From positions 1 to 64,000 of the forward strand of contig NZ_PNJW01000002.1 in NCBI RefSeq assembly GCF_013822155.1: DNA of 64,000 nt, in the 5' to 3' direction. The notes beneath the pieces are model-generated. The model was not told the origin of the DNA. It worked only from the letters and a program-made list of their open reading frames with translations, and searched no databases. Positions 33,745-44,000 of the stretch are shown here, in pieces. This stretch comes from Flavobacterium sp. (GTDB lineage: Bacteria > Bacteroidota > Bacteroidia > Flavobacteriales > Flavobacteriaceae). The translations under genes were made by a program, and so were the position numbers. Positions within the stretch are counted from its first letter, which is position 1. The number at the start of each line of letters is the position of its first letter.

Positions 33745-36042
33745 TTAAAACCAAAAACCTACGCCAAACCAAGTGAAGGAATCTTTGGTTTCAGGGGACC
33801 AACTTTGTTTAATTTCAACGGGGCCAAAAATGGTTTCCAAACCATAACCAATGGAATAACCAGAATAAGTCGGTAATTTTAACCATCCATCATTCACAAA
33901 AATATCATACCCCATATTGGCATAATTTGCAGTTACATTTAAGTGATTTTTTTTGAAGATTTCATAATCAAAACTTAGGCTGCCCATCACATAACTATTT
34001 CCGGTTAACCCAACAAAATCATAGCCATAAAAATGTCTAAAATTGTTAAACGGCTTATAACCATACCCGCCAATAAAAAAGTTTAAAATAGGAATACTTT
34101 GCTCACCAACGGTAAACCCTCCTTCTGATTTTAAAATAAACGAACCTTTTCTAAATAATTTTTGAGCATATGCCGCTTCTGCTTTGAAAATAGTGTGCAT
34201 TAAAAAAATATCTTCAAATCTGGAAGAATATAAAAATGATTGAACATCTCCATTAAAATACCATCCTTTTTTTGGAAAATATTTATTATCAAACGAATCA
34301 AAATTCATATTGCCAAAAACAGATAAATAATCTCCATTATCAAAAATAGCCGTTGAATTAGAAAGTGTTTCTGAATGGATTTTAAGATTCATCAGCTCTA
34401 CCCCTATTTTTGCACTGAATTTTTGAACAAAAAGTGTTTGGATATATAATTGGTTTGTAAAATTCCTGTAATCAACATTTATTGAATTAGTACCGGCTTC
34501 TCTTAAAACATCCCATTCACTAAAATTAGTATTTATATTTCTATTAAATTGATAAAATTTAGAATTAAAACCAACACTCAAATTATAACCAATATCAACA
34601 TTATAGTCTATGAAATACCTAAAATTATCACCCAACACAACATCTGCGGAAAACACATCATTTTTAAATAATAATTTTTTCTTGGTATAGTTCACTAAAA
34701 TGCCACTTTTGAACAATCCGTCATAATGAAGTCCTAACTTTAAATACGTTTTGGTAGGGTTTTCAACTAAAAAAAGATTTAATTGATCGCCTTCTTCTTC
34801 TTTTTCTAACGTGTAACTTAACGAACTGAAGTTTTGAGTAGTATTTAAAAAATCAATACCCCTTACTAAGTCGGCGTAGCTTATTTTTTGCCCCGGTTTA
34901 AATCTTAATTTTCCTTGAACATAATACTTTGTATAATTTTCAAGTGGGTTGATTTTGATTGAACTAATGTATAAACTGTCTACTTCTGTTTTTGGAAAAA
35001 CTGTTATTGGTCTTTTATAATTTGTACTTAATTTTTTGAATTCATCCATAAACTCTTTAGCAACATTTTCACCAATTTGAATTATTTCTGGACCTTTATC
35101 AAAAGAAACAACTGTGAAATCATTTATGCTGGGCTTGATGTAAATATCGATAAGATGTTTTTTTTCTTCCATCTTCTTAATCATTTGTAAATTCGATATT
35201 TGAACCAATAATTTTGTTGCTTCCGTAAGTTCTTCTCTTTCTTTTAATTCATATTGAACATCAACACCGATAACGATATCGGCTCCCATTTTTTTAACTT
35301 CCTCTACCGGAAAATTATTTAATACTCCGCCATCGATTAAAAATTTACCATCAATAATTACCGGTGCATATAATGTTGGTAAAGCCCCGCTCGCGACGAT
35401 AGCTTGAGACAAAAATCCGTGATCTAAAAAGACTTCCTGTCCTGTTTCTATATCAGTAGCTATACACACGAATGGAATGGGTAATTTTTTAAAATCCCGC
35501 TCATGCCTAACATGATCCAATAACCGTGTCATTAAATTATAATTATATAAACCTCTGGAAAGTGCAATCGGGACACCTAATTTAAATTTATTAAAAGGTA
35601 AAGTAACCGCATAACGATCATTATTCTCTCGTTCATAATAATCTTTTGAAACTCTTGGCGTATAATCTTGTATAATTGCATCATAATCAGCCGCTTTAAA
35701 TATGCTGTCGATTTGTATCGCGGTATAACCGGATGCATATAACCCGCCGACAACAGCTCCCATACTCGTCCCTCCAATATAATCTATTTTTATACCGGCT
35801 TCATCTATCATTTTTAGAACCCCAATATGAGCCAATCCTTTCGCTCCTCCTCCGCTAAGAACAAGTCCAATTTTTGGTCGTTGAATCGTGTCTTGAGAAA
35901 AAGCGGTAAAAGGCAAAAGGCAAAAGGTAATTGGAAATAGTAAATATAAACTGATGTACCTAATCCGAGTTGGTAATCTCAAAAAAGGCAAAGGGGAAAA
36001 GGTAAAAATTGTAACCAAAAAGGTCTGAACAATTCGCTTCAA
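33745..36042 (-). CDS. Patatin-like phospholipase with outer-membrane beta-barrel
   Basis: A 765-residue protein. Residues of about 55-250 form a patatin domain: oxyanion loop LSGGGAKGLAHIGVLK, nucleophile Ser in GGTSMGAVVGGLYASG and catalytic Asp in LIDGGVLNNFPVEE. A POTRA-like region and a BamA/TamA-type barrel follow to the C-terminus (ending FGVGFWF), as in PlpD-type proteins. It would hydrolyse phospholipids at the outer membrane. The signal peptide is unusually long (about 50 residues). A central stretch, encoded by 35920-35997, contains repeated text of the type CCTTTTGC, and leaving it out would give a normal signal peptide, MKRIVQTFLVTIFTF plus LPFTAFSQ. It is 6 nt after uvrC and co-transcribed. 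Confidence 0.88.
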   Translation of the reverse strand: MKRIVQTFLVTIFTFSPLPFLRLPTRIRYISLYLLFPITFCLLPFTAFSQDTIQRPKIGLVLSGGGAKGLAHIGVLKMIDEAGIKIDYIGGTSMGAVVGGLYASGYTAIQIDSIFKAADYDAIIQDYTPRVSKDYYERENNDRYAVTLPFNKFKLGVPIALSRGLYNYNLMTRLLDHVRHERDFKKLPIPFVCIATDIETGQEVFLDHGFLSQAIVASGALPTLYAPVIIDGKFLIDGGVLNNFPVEEVKKMGADIVIGVDVQYELKEREELTEATKLLVQISNLQMIKKMEEKKHLIDIYIKPSINDFTVVSFDKGPEIIQIGENVAKEFMDEFKKLSTNYKRPITVFPKTEVDSLYISSIKINPLENYTKYYVQGKLRFKPGQKISYADLVRGIDFLNTTQNFSSLSYTLEKEEEGDQLNLFLVENPTKTYLKLGLHYDGLFKSGILVNYTKKKLLFKNDVFSADVVLGDNFRYFIDYNVDIGYNLSVGFNSKFYQFNRNINTNFSEWDVLREAGTNSINVDYRNFTNQLYIQTLFVQKFSAKIGVELMNLKIHSETLSNSTAIFDNGDYLSVFGNMNFDSFDNKYFPKKGWYFNGDVQSFLYSSRFEDIFLMHTIFKAEAAYAQKLFRKGSFILKSEGGFTVGEQSIPILNFFIGGYGYKPFNNFRHFYGYDFVGLTGNSYVMGSLSFDYEIFKKNHLNVTANYANMGYDIFVNDGWLKLPTYSGYSIGYGLETIFGPVEIKQSWSPETKDSFTWFGVGFWF
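35912..36005 (-). repeat. Heptamer-type repeat inside the patatin signal-peptide region
   Basis: On the minus strand CCTTTTGCCTTTTGCC-type 7-mers (35912-35928) and a related CCCCTTTGCC block (35988-36005) flank about 60 bases of unrelated text. The frame is kept through the block. Such runs are usually intergenic in flavobacteria, so the location inside a coding start is unusual. Confidence 0.5.
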
Positions 36043-36048
36043 AACAAT

Positions 36049-37848
36049 TTATTTATTTATTGCCTTGTAAAATTCGTAAATTTTTTTGGCTTTTGCTACT
36101 CCAACCACAGCTGAAATTTCATTTTCTGAAGCCAGTGCTAATCTTTTAACACTTTTGAAGTGTTTTAATAACATTACCATCGTTTTCTCGCCTACTCCTG
36201 GAATTGTTTCAAGTGTGGTTTGCAAGGCTGATTTACTCCTTTTTTCCCGATGGTGCGTAATCCCAAATCGGTGTGCTTCATTCCGCAACTGCTGAATTAT
36301 TTTTAAGGTTTCCGATTTTTTATCCAAATACAAAGGAACAGAATCACCGGGATAAAACAATTCTTCTAATCGTTTGGCTATCCCTATAATTGCAATTTTT
36401 CCACGTAAGCCTAAATCATCCAAACTTTTTAAAGCTGATGACAATTGTCCTTTTCCACCGTCAATGATAATGAGTTGTGGCAACGGTTGATTTTCATCTA
36501 ACATCCTTTTGTATCGCCGAAAAACCACCTCTTCCATCGAAGCAAAATCATCCGGGCCAACTACTGTTTTGATATTGAAATGACGATAATCCTTTTTACT
36601 GGCCTTTCCATCTTTAAAAACCACACAAGCCGCGACGGGATTTGTTCCTTGAATATTTGAATTGTCAAAACATTCAATATGCCTTGGTTCTACTGAAAGT
36701 CGCAAATCTTTTTGCATTTGAGCCATGATTCGATTTGTGTGCCGCTCAGGGTCTACGATTTGAATTTGCTTTAGTTGTTCTAAACGGTGGTATTTGGCAT
36801 TGCGTTGAGAAAGCTCCAGTATTTGCTTTTTATCGCCCACTTGTGGAACGGTGACTTTTATTTTGTCTCCGAAGTCAAGCTCAAAAGGTAAAATAAGTTC
36901 TTTAGAAGTTAAATGAAAACGCTCCCGAAGTTCTACAACGGCCAACTCCAACAACTCCTCATCCGTTTCGTCAAGTTTCTTTTTCAATTCCAAAGTATGG
37001 GAACGAATAATCGCTCCATGAGCAATTTGGAGAAAATTGACATACGCCATCGTTTCGTCTGAAACAATAGAAAACACATCAATATTAGAAATCTTCGGAT
37101 TCAAAATAGTTGATTTTGCTTGGTAATTTTCTAAAACTGCTATCTTCTCTTTGACTTTTTGAGCTTCTTCAAATGCCATGTCTGTAGCCAACTCCTGCAT
37201 TCTCATTTTAAAATCTTTTAAACTTTCTTTAAAGTTCCCTTTCAAGATTTGTCGGATTGCATCAACTTGTTTTTGGTAATTTTCTAATAATTCTAATCCT
37301 TCACAAGGTCCTTTACAATTACCGATATGGTATTCTAAACAGACTTTATATTTATTGCTATTAATGTTAGTTTCGCTTAAATCATAATTACAAGTTCGCA
37401 ACGGATACAGTTCTTTAATTAAATCAAGTAAGGTATGAACCGTTTTAAAACTGGTATAGGGTCCAAAATACTCTGAACCATCTTTAATCATTTTTCGGGT
37501 TGAAAAAATACGGGAAAAAGGTTCTTTTTTAATGCAAATCCAAGGATAGGTTTTATCATCTCGCAGCATTACGTTGTAACGTGGTTGTAATTTTTTGATT
37601 AAATTATTTTCCAGCAAGAGAGCATCTTGTTCGGTAGAAACAACAATGTGTTTGATAGTGACAATTTTGCGAACCAATACGTTTGTTTTGGCATTATCGT
37701 GCGTTTTATTAAAATATGAAGAAACTCGTTTCTTGAGGTTTTTGGCTTTTCCTACATAGAGAATTTTTTCCTCCTTATCATAATACTGATAAACTCCCGG
37801 GCTGTCGGGAAGTGTTTGAAGTTGGAGTTCAAGTGAAGGATTATTCAT
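36049..37848 (-). CDS. uvrC: Excinuclease ABC subunit C
   Basis: A 599-residue nuclease of nucleotide excision repair that makes both incisions around a lesion. The N-terminal GIY-YIG-type domain begins SPGVYQYYDKEEKILYVGKA. The UvrB-binding region follows near residue 205 (MRMQELATDMAFEEAQKV), then the RNase H-like endonuclease domain with IECFDNSNIQG and IIIDGGKGQL, and a C-terminal helix-hairpin-helix pair (ETIPGVGEKTMVMLLKHF). It is upstream of the patatin gene in one transcript. Its promoter (37853-37883) ends only 4 nt before the ATG, so the mRNA is probably leaderless or nearly so. Confidence 0.96.
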   Translation of the reverse strand: MNNPSLELQLQTLPDSPGVYQYYDKEEKILYVGKAKNLKKRVSSYFNKTHDNAKTNVLVRKIVTIKHIVVSTEQDALLLENNLIKKLQPRYNVMLRDDKTYPWICIKKEPFSRIFSTRKMIKDGSEYFGPYTSFKTVHTLLDLIKELYPLRTCNYDLSETNINSNKYKVCLEYHIGNCKGPCEGLELLENYQKQVDAIRQILKGNFKESLKDFKMRMQELATDMAFEEAQKVKEKIAVLENYQAKSTILNPKISNIDVFSIVSDETMAYVNFLQIAHGAIIRSHTLELKKKLDETDEELLELAVVELRERFHLTSKELILPFELDFGDKIKVTVPQVGDKKQILELSQRNAKYHRLEQLKQIQIVDPERHTNRIMAQMQKDLRLSVEPRHIECFDNSNIQGTNPVAACVVFKDGKASKKDYRHFNIKTVVGPDDFASMEEVVFRRYKRMLDENQPLPQLIIIDGGKGQLSSALKSLDDLGLRGKIAIIGIAKRLEELFYPGDSVPLYLDKKSETLKIIQQLRNEAHRFGITHHREKRSKSALQTTLETIPGVGEKTMVMLLKHFKSVKRLALASENEISAVVGVAKAKKIYEFYKAINK

Positions 37849-37852
37849 GTAA

Positions 37853-37883
37853 CAAAGTTAATTGGATAATTAAGATTTTCAAA
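37853..37883 (-). promoter_or_regulatory. Promoter of uvrC, implying a leaderless transcript
   Basis: On the minus strand TTTG (37883-37880), a 19-nt spacer and TAACTTTG (37860-37853) match the consensus fully. Only TTAC separates the box from the ATG at 37848. Confidence 0.75.
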
Positions 37884-37907
37884 TGAGGTGCAACGAAAAT
37901 AATTTTG
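37877..37907 (+). promoter_or_regulatory. Promoter of the 5-formyl-THF cyclo-ligase gene, back to back with that of uvrC
   Basis: TTTC (37877-37880), a 19-nt spacer and TAATTTTG (37900-37907) lie 13 nt before the ATG. The -33 region overlaps the -33 of the divergent uvrC promoter, so the two may compete. Confidence 0.55.
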
Positions 37908-37920
37908 TTATTTTTATACG

Positions 37921-38487
37921 ATGAATAAAAACGATTTACGCAAGCAATATAAAACTCTTCGAGCCGAACTTTCTAACGAACAAAGAGAACAAAAAAGTCT
38001 AGCAATTGCCAATCAACTTTTGAATGTTGTCATTTGGGACAAAACCTATTACCATTTATTCCTTTCTATCGAGGAACAAAAAGAAATTGACACAGAATTT
38101 ATTCTTCAGGTTTTAGCCGGAAAAGACAAAGAAATTGTTCTTTCAAAAAGTAATTTTGAAAACGGGGAAATGACTCATTTTCTGTTGACAGACAATACTA
38201 AAATTAAAAAAAATGAATGCAACATCCCGGAACCAATCAATGGTTTAGAAGTGCCTGTTTCAAAAATTGATGTCGTTTTCGTGCCGCTTTTAGCCTTCGA
38301 CAAAAAAGGGCATCGGGTGGGATATGGTAAAGGTTTTTATGATCGCTTTTTATCAGCTTGTAATCGGGAAACCATTAAAATAGGTTTGTCTTTTTTTGAA
38401 GCCGAAGAAACTATTGAAGGAATTAATGAATCTGATGTTCTGTTAGATTATGTTGTAACTCCCTTAAAAGTGTATCATTTTATTTAA
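37921..38487 (+). CDS. 5-formyltetrahydrofolate cyclo-ligase
   Basis: A 188-residue enzyme converting 5-formyl-THF to 5,10-methenyl-THF with ATP. The N-terminal MNKNDLRKQYKTLRAELS gives the ATP/substrate lysines, and the signature VPLLAFDKKGHRVGYGKGFYDRFL is characteristic (its first part VFVPLLAFDKKGHRVGYGKG is diagnostic). The last 4 bases overlap the convergent lspA gene, so both genes share their stop region with no room for a terminator. Confidence 0.95.
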   Translation: MNKNDLRKQYKTLRAELSNEQREQKSLAIANQLLNVVIWDKTYYHLFLSIEEQKEIDTEFILQVLAGKDKEIVLSKSNFENGEMTHFLLTDNTKIKKNECNIPEPINGLEVPVSKIDVVFVPLLAFDKKGHRVGYGKGFYDRFLSACNRETIKIGLSFFEAEETIEGINESDVLLDYVVTPLKVYHFI

Positions 38488-39113
38488 GCCAAAGCTTCTT
38501 TTGATTCTTCTGTTTTATCAGTTGTCCCAAATGCTTTTTTATTAAACACAATTAATATTCCCACTCCTGTTGAAATGGCCATATCAGCAATGTTGAAAAT
38601 TGCATTAAAAAAAGTGAAATATTTACCCCCAATAAAAGGAAGCCACTCCGGTAAAGTTCCTTTCCAAATTGGAAAATAAAGCATATCGACAACTTTTCCA
38701 TGAAACCAAGTTCCATAAGGTTGTTCAGAAAAAAATACCGAAGGAGCATTATAACTATCGTTGAAAATCACCCCATAAAAAACACTGTCTATAATATTTC
38801 CGAAAGCTCCGGCTAGAATTAAGGAAACAGCAACAATTAAATAGGTAGAACTCGCTTTTCGAACACAATCCCACAACCAATAACCAATACCAAAAACAGC
38901 AACAATTCGGAAAAGGGTTAAAATTAATTTGCCATAATCGCCCGGGATTTCAGTTCCCCAAGCCATTCCTTCATTCTCTATAAAATGAATCCTAAACCAA
39001 TCGAACACCTTTATTTCACCCCCTAAAATAAAATGGGTTTTTATATATAATTTTGAGACCTGATCAGCTAAAAGAATCAGAAAGACAATCAGATAGGCCT
39101 TTTTTAAAGTCAT
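38484..39113 (-). CDS. lspA: Lipoprotein signal peptidase (SPase II)
   Basis: A 209-residue inner-membrane aspartyl protease that removes signal peptides from prolipoproteins. The conserved NEGMAWG-type segment (HFIENEGMAWGTEIPG) and both catalytic aspartates, in GNIIDSVFYG and FNIADMAISTGVG, are present across four membrane helices. There are insertions of about 40 residues compared with E. coli, as usual in Bacteroidota. The ATG at 39111-39113 is chosen over a TTG in the -7 box (39132-39139). In many flavobacteria lspA follows the dksA-like gene directly; here an LVIVD lipoprotein gene lies between them in the opposite direction. Confidence 0.94.
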   Translation of the reverse strand: MTLKKAYLIVFLILLADQVSKLYIKTHFILGGEIKVFDWFRIHFIENEGMAWGTEIPGDYGKLILTLFRIVAVFGIGYWLWDCVRKASSTYLIVAVSLILAGAFGNIIDSVFYGVIFNDSYNAPSVFFSEQPYGTWFHGKVVDMLYFPIWKGTLPEWLPFIGGKYFTFFNAIFNIADMAISTGVGILIVFNKKAFGTTDKTEESKEALA

Positions 39114-39131
39114 TTTTAAAATTTTATCGTG

Positions 39132-39139
39132 CAAAAATA
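39132..39139 (-). promoter_or_regulatory. -7 box of lspA
   Basis: TATTTTTG on the minus strand matches TAnnTTTG about 18 nt before the ATG. No well-spaced -33 is seen. Confidence 0.45.
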
Positions 39140-39297
39140 GGAATATTATCCATCAAAAAATACATTCTCCTTGGCTTGTCTCAAATTTTAGGTTTTTTTT
39201 AATCTTTCACGCAACTTTTTTATTTGATTTGCATCTGAAGTTTATGACTATTGTATTAAAAAAGTCAGTAATTTTGTTAAACCTAATTCAATATATA

Positions 39298-40542
39298 ATG
39301 AAAACAGTAAAAATTATTGTTGTTGCTTTTATTCTTAGCTTTTTTGCTTCTTGTAACAACGAGGATGACAACAGCGAAATGGCAAAATTCGCCGTTCCTG
39401 AAATAAAATCATTAGCAACTATTCGCAGTAGTATAAACGTAACTTCCGCTCAAGAAACAAATGCAGACGGAAAAGTCTATGTTGCTGAAAATCTCTTATT
39501 TTATGTTGCTCAAGAATCCGGTATTCACATTTTTGACAATTCAAACCCTGCAAGTCCACAAAATACGGCTTTTATCAACTTAGAGGGCGTTCACGACATT
39601 GCTGTCAAAGGAAATTATCTTTATGCCGATAATTTTATTGACTTGGTTGTTTTTGACCTTTCTAATCTTTCTAATATTACCGTTGTTCAAACCGTTGAAA
39701 ATGCCTTTGAATTTTATCCTTCCTATCCGGATGATGCAGAATTTTATGCCTTTGATGTGTATCCTACTACTAATGAAATTATTGTGGGATATCGTATTGA
39801 GAACCGAAGCAGACCACAAGGTCAGGATTTAATTTTTGCAAACGATGCGTTGGCTAGTTTTGAGAGTTCTGCTGCAGGTTCTGTGGGAACAGGTGGCTCT
39901 TATGCGAAATTTCAAATTAACAACAATGCTCTTTATGCCGTAGAAAGTTATGAACTTAATGTGTTTAACATCAGTGATCCAACTCAAGCTTTTTTTGATA
40001 AAGCAGTATATATGACCGAATGGCTTGGCGGAGGGCAATTTGAAACCCTCTTCAAACAAAAAGAATTCTTATTTGTGGGGTCCACGAACGGAATGTATAT
40101 TGTGAATGCCCAAGATGAGTTTAATCCTTATTTCGTGTCTGGTTTCTCGCATGCTACTGCTTGTGATCCGGTTGTAGTATTTGCAAATACAGCCTATATT
40201 ACGGTTAGAGGTGGTTCTACTTGTGGTGCTATTGAAGACCAGGTAAACGTAATTGATATCACGGATATTTCGAATCCAACTTTAGTTTCTACCTATTTAT
40301 TGGGTGATCCTCGTGGATTGGGTATAAAAGATAATGTTTTATATGTTTGTGCTGCCGGAAACCTAAATGTGTTTAATGCCACAAATCCGGCAGAGTTAAC
40401 ACTTCAAAACACCTACTCAGATGGTGTGCAAGACGTAATTCCTTTAAATTCACATCTTATAGCTGTGGGAAGCAACAAAATTATCCAATACAATTATGGA
40501 GCAAACCATACGTTGGAACAAATTAGTGTGGTGAATTTTTAA
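39298..40542 (+). CDS. LVIVD-repeat lipoprotein
   Basis: A 414-residue lipoprotein: MKTVKIIVVAFILSFFASC gives a signal with lipobox FFASC. The body is built of beta-propeller-like LVIVD repeats, for example VHDIAVKGNYLYADNFIDL, then LVVFDLSNLSN and GLGIKDNVLYVCAAGNLNVF. Function unknown; such proteins are surface or periplasmic in Bacteroidota. The longer frame from 39229 is rejected because it buries the signal peptide. It is inserted, in the opposite orientation, between lspA and the dksA-like gene. TAATTTTG at 39269-39276 may be its -7 box. Confidence 0.85.
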   Translation: MKTVKIIVVAFILSFFASCNNEDDNSEMAKFAVPEIKSLATIRSSINVTSAQETNADGKVYVAENLLFYVAQESGIHIFDNSNPASPQNTAFINLEGVHDIAVKGNYLYADNFIDLVVFDLSNLSNITVVQTVENAFEFYPSYPDDAEFYAFDVYPTTNEIIVGYRIENRSRPQGQDLIFANDALASFESSAAGSVGTGGSYAKFQINNNALYAVESYELNVFNISDPTQAFFDKAVYMTEWLGGGQFETLFKQKEFLFVGSTNGMYIVNAQDEFNPYFVSGFSHATACDPVVVFANTAYITVRGGSTCGAIEDQVNVIDITDISNPTLVSTYLLGDPRGLGIKDNVLYVCAAGNLNVFNATNPAELTLQNTYSDGVQDVIPLNSHLIAVGSNKIIQYNYGANHTLEQISVVNF

Positions 40543-40560
40543 TACTTTTCATCGATAACA

Positions 40561-40589
40561 AAGAGAGACCTTATAGTCTCTCTTTTTTT
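40561..40589 (+). terminator. Terminator of the LVIVD lipoprotein gene
   Basis: Stem gagagac/gtctctc (40563-40569 and 40576-40582) with a 6-nt loop, followed by seven T. Confidence 0.85.
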
Positions 40590-40623
40590 ATATTCACTTT
40601 TTTCAATTCAATGTTCTTTTCAC

Positions 40624-40648
40624 AAAAAAAGCCTCGCATAAGCGAGGC
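40624..40648 (-). terminator. Terminator of the ileS-dksA-like operon
   Basis: Stem gcctcgc/gcgaggc (40631-40637 and 40642-40648) with a 4-nt loop is followed on the minus strand by seven T. Confidence 0.9.
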
Positions 40649-40671
40649 CTCTTAAACTATTTAAATACATA

Positions 40672-41052
40672 TTAACGCTGCATGTTTTTTGCCTCGATGC
40701 TCATTGTAGCATGTGGCACTAATTTCAATCGTTCTTTTGATATCAATTTACCGGTCACTTTGCAAACACCATAGGTTTTGTTTTCTACTCTAAAAAGAGC
40801 ATTTCTCAAATCGCGGATAAATTTTTCCTGACGAATGGCTAATTGCGAGTTGGCTTCTTTACTCATCGTCTCACTGCCTTCCTCAAATGCTTTAAAGGTG
40901 GGTGACGTATCGTCTGTTCCATTATTTAAATCATTCATATAAGCACTTTTGATAAGTTCCAAATCATTTTGGGCTTTCTCTATTTTTTTTAAGATAATTT
41001 CTTTGAACTCTGCCAAATCGGCTTCTGAGAACTTTACTACTTCATCTGTCAT
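40672..41052 (-). CDS. TraR/DksA-family protein with degenerate zinc finger
   Basis: A 126-residue protein. Residues of about 10-80 form the coiled-coil part that in DksA enters the RNA polymerase secondary channel, with acidic tip region NNGTDDTSPTFKAFEEGS. The C-terminal zinc finger keeps only one of the usual Cys residues: TYGVCKVTGKLISKERLKL, then VPHATMSIEAKNMQR where CxxC would be expected. This loss is common in flavobacterial homologues. It may still modulate transcription initiation. It lies 8 nt after ileS, and a terminator follows. Confidence 0.92.
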   Translation of the reverse strand: MTDEVVKFSEADLAEFKEIILKKIEKAQNDLELIKSAYMNDLNNGTDDTSPTFKAFEEGSETMSKEANSQLAIRQEKFIRDLRNALFRVENKTYGVCKVTGKLISKERLKLVPHATMSIEAKNMQR

Positions 41053-41060
41053 AATCTAAT

Positions 41061-44000
41061 CTATTTTGAAATTATTATTTTTGTTTTAATGTCATCAAAC
41101 TCAATTTCTGTACCAATTTCTATTTTTTCTTCAAAGACGAGTGATTTAGTTAAGGTCTCAGACTGAACATAGTCTAAATTAGCGGTAATCGCTTGTTCTA
41201 AATTCCCATTCTTTTCTAATTGAACTTTTATTTTATCCGTAACTTCAAATCCACTGTCTTTACGTAAATTTTGAATACGATTTACTAACTCTCTTGCAAT
41301 TCCTTCATTCTTCAAATCCTCCGTGATGGTAATGTCTAATGCAACCGTAATTCCATTTGCATTTGCTACTAACCAACCCGGAATATCCTGCGAGGAAATC
41401 TCTACATCATCTTGTGCTAAAGTTATTGATTTTCCTGAAAGTACAAGCGTGTAGCTCCCGCTTTGGTCAATTTCATTAATTTGCTCTTGCGTAAAACTTT
41501 GTATCTCTTTGGCAATCAATCCCATATCTTTCCCAAAACGAGGGCCTAACGTCTTAAAATTAGGTTTGATTTGCTTCACTAAAACCCCGGACGCATCGTC
41601 TAATAACACGATTTCTTTCACGTTTACCTCTGCTTTTATTAGGTCAGAAACCGCTTCAATTTCAGCTCGTTGATTTTCGTCAAGTATAGGAATCATAACC
41701 TTTTGCAACGGTTGACGTACCTTAATCATCTCCTTCTTACGCAAGGATAAAACCAGTGAAGAAACCGTTTGTGCTTTCATCATTTTGCTCTCCAACGATT
41801 TATCAACATATTTTTCAACATAGTTAGGGAAATCAGCCAAATGTACACTGTCAAAATTTTCTGAATGTGTTGCTTGCGTTAAATCTCGATAAAGCCTGTC
41901 CATAAAGAAAGGAGCTATTGGTGCCGACAATTTTGCAACAGTCACTAAACAAGTATAAAGCGTTTGATATGCCGCGATTTTGTCTGTGCCGTATTCCCCT
42001 TTCCAGAATCTTCTTCTACACAAACGTACGTACCAGTTGCTCAAATGCTCTTGTACAAAGTCAGAAATAGCTCTTGCTGCTTTCGTCGGTTCATAATCGG
42101 CATAACTTTCATCCACTAACAGCACTAACGTTTGCAATTCTGATAAAATCCAACGGTCGATTTCAGGTCTTTCTGATAAAGGAACTTCTGCCTCTTTGAA
42201 TGTAAACCCATCAATATTGGCATACAACGAAAAGAAAGAATAAGTATTATATAGGGTGCCAAAGAATTTTCGCCGCACTTCCGCCACACCTTCAATGTCA
42301 AATTTCAAATTGTCCCACGGATTTGCATTGGCAATCATATACCAACGGGTAGCATCCGGACCATATTGAGCCAATGTTACAAATGGATCAACGGCATTTC
42401 CCAACCGTTTGGACATTTTTTGTCCGTTTTTATCCAAAACTAATCCGTTTGAAACCACATTTTTATAAGCTATTTTATCAAAAACCAAAGTTCCAATTGC
42501 ATGCAACGTATAAAACCAACCACGTGTTTGATCAACTCCTTCCGCAATAAAATCAGCCGGAAAAGCTAAATTATCATCAATTAATTCTTTGTTTTCAAAC
42601 GGATAATGCCATTGTGCGTAAGGCATCGCTCCACTGTCAAACCACACATCAATCAAATCAGATTCGCGATTCATTGGTTTACCCGATGCAGAAACCAAAA
42701 CAATTTTATCGACTACATTTTTATGTAAATCAACCAAATCATAATTTTCGTCGCTCATATTTCCAATTTGAAAACCCTTAAAAGGGTTGACTTTTTGAAA
42801 TCCCGCAGCGATTGATTTTTCAATGGCTGTGTACAATTCTTCCACTGAACCTATGAGTACCTCTTCTGTTTTATCTTCCGTTCGCCAAATTGGTAATGGA
42901 ATTCCCCAATATCTTGAACGTGATAAATTCCAGTCATTCGCATTTTTTAGCCAATTCCCGAAACGTCCTTCTCCGGTAGCTTTTGGTTTCCAATTGATAG
43001 TATCGTTCAAATCGAACATTCTGTCCTTTATCTCCGTTACTTTGATAAACCAAGAATCTAAAGGATAATATAAAATCGGCTTGTCTGTTCTCCAACAATG
43101 TGGGTAACTGTGCACGTACTTCTCAACTTTGAACGCTTTGTTTTCCTCTTTTAATTGAATGGCAATTTCAACATCGGCTGACCGTTCAGGTGCTTCGCCG
43201 TCATTGTAATATTCATTTTTCACGTATTTGCTTGAAAAATCGCCTAATCCTTCAATAAATTTTCCTTGTAAATCAACTAATGGAACGGGATTTCCTGCTT
43301 CATCAAGTACTAGCATCGGTGGTACTTCTGGCGATGCTTCTTTCGCTACTTTTGCATCATCCGCACCGAAAGTAGGGGCCGTGTGAACAACTCCTGTTCC
43401 GTCTTCTGTCGTGACAAAATCACCTGAAATTACTCTAAACGCATTTTCCGGATGCTGATACGGTAAAGCCCAAGGCAATAATTGTTCATAACGGATGCCA
43501 ACTAAATCTGAACCTTTACATTCGGCTAAAACTTGATACGGAATCTTTTTATCATCTGCTTTATAATTGGTAAAATCATCCTCACTTGTTGCTAAAACAA
43601 ACTTCCCTGCAAATTGTTTGCCGACTAAATTTTTGGCCAACATCACTTGTACCGGTTCAAACGTATATTGGTTGAATGTTTTCACCAATACATAATCAAT
43701 TTTTGGTCCAACAGTTAAAGCTGTATTACTGGGCAACGTCCAAGGTGTTGTCGTCCAAGCTAAAATATGTATATCGCCAAAACCTTGTAAAAAGCTTGGT
43801 AATGTATCTTTTTTTGTTTTGAATTGTGCAACTACAGTAGTATCAGTGACATCACGATAACTGCCCGGTTGATTAACTTCATGTGAACTCAAACCGGTTC
43901 CTGCTTTAGGAGAATACGGTTGAATCGTATAGCCTTTGTATAATAAATCTTTGTTATAAATTTGTTTTAATAACCACCAAACCGTTTCCATGTATTTGGA

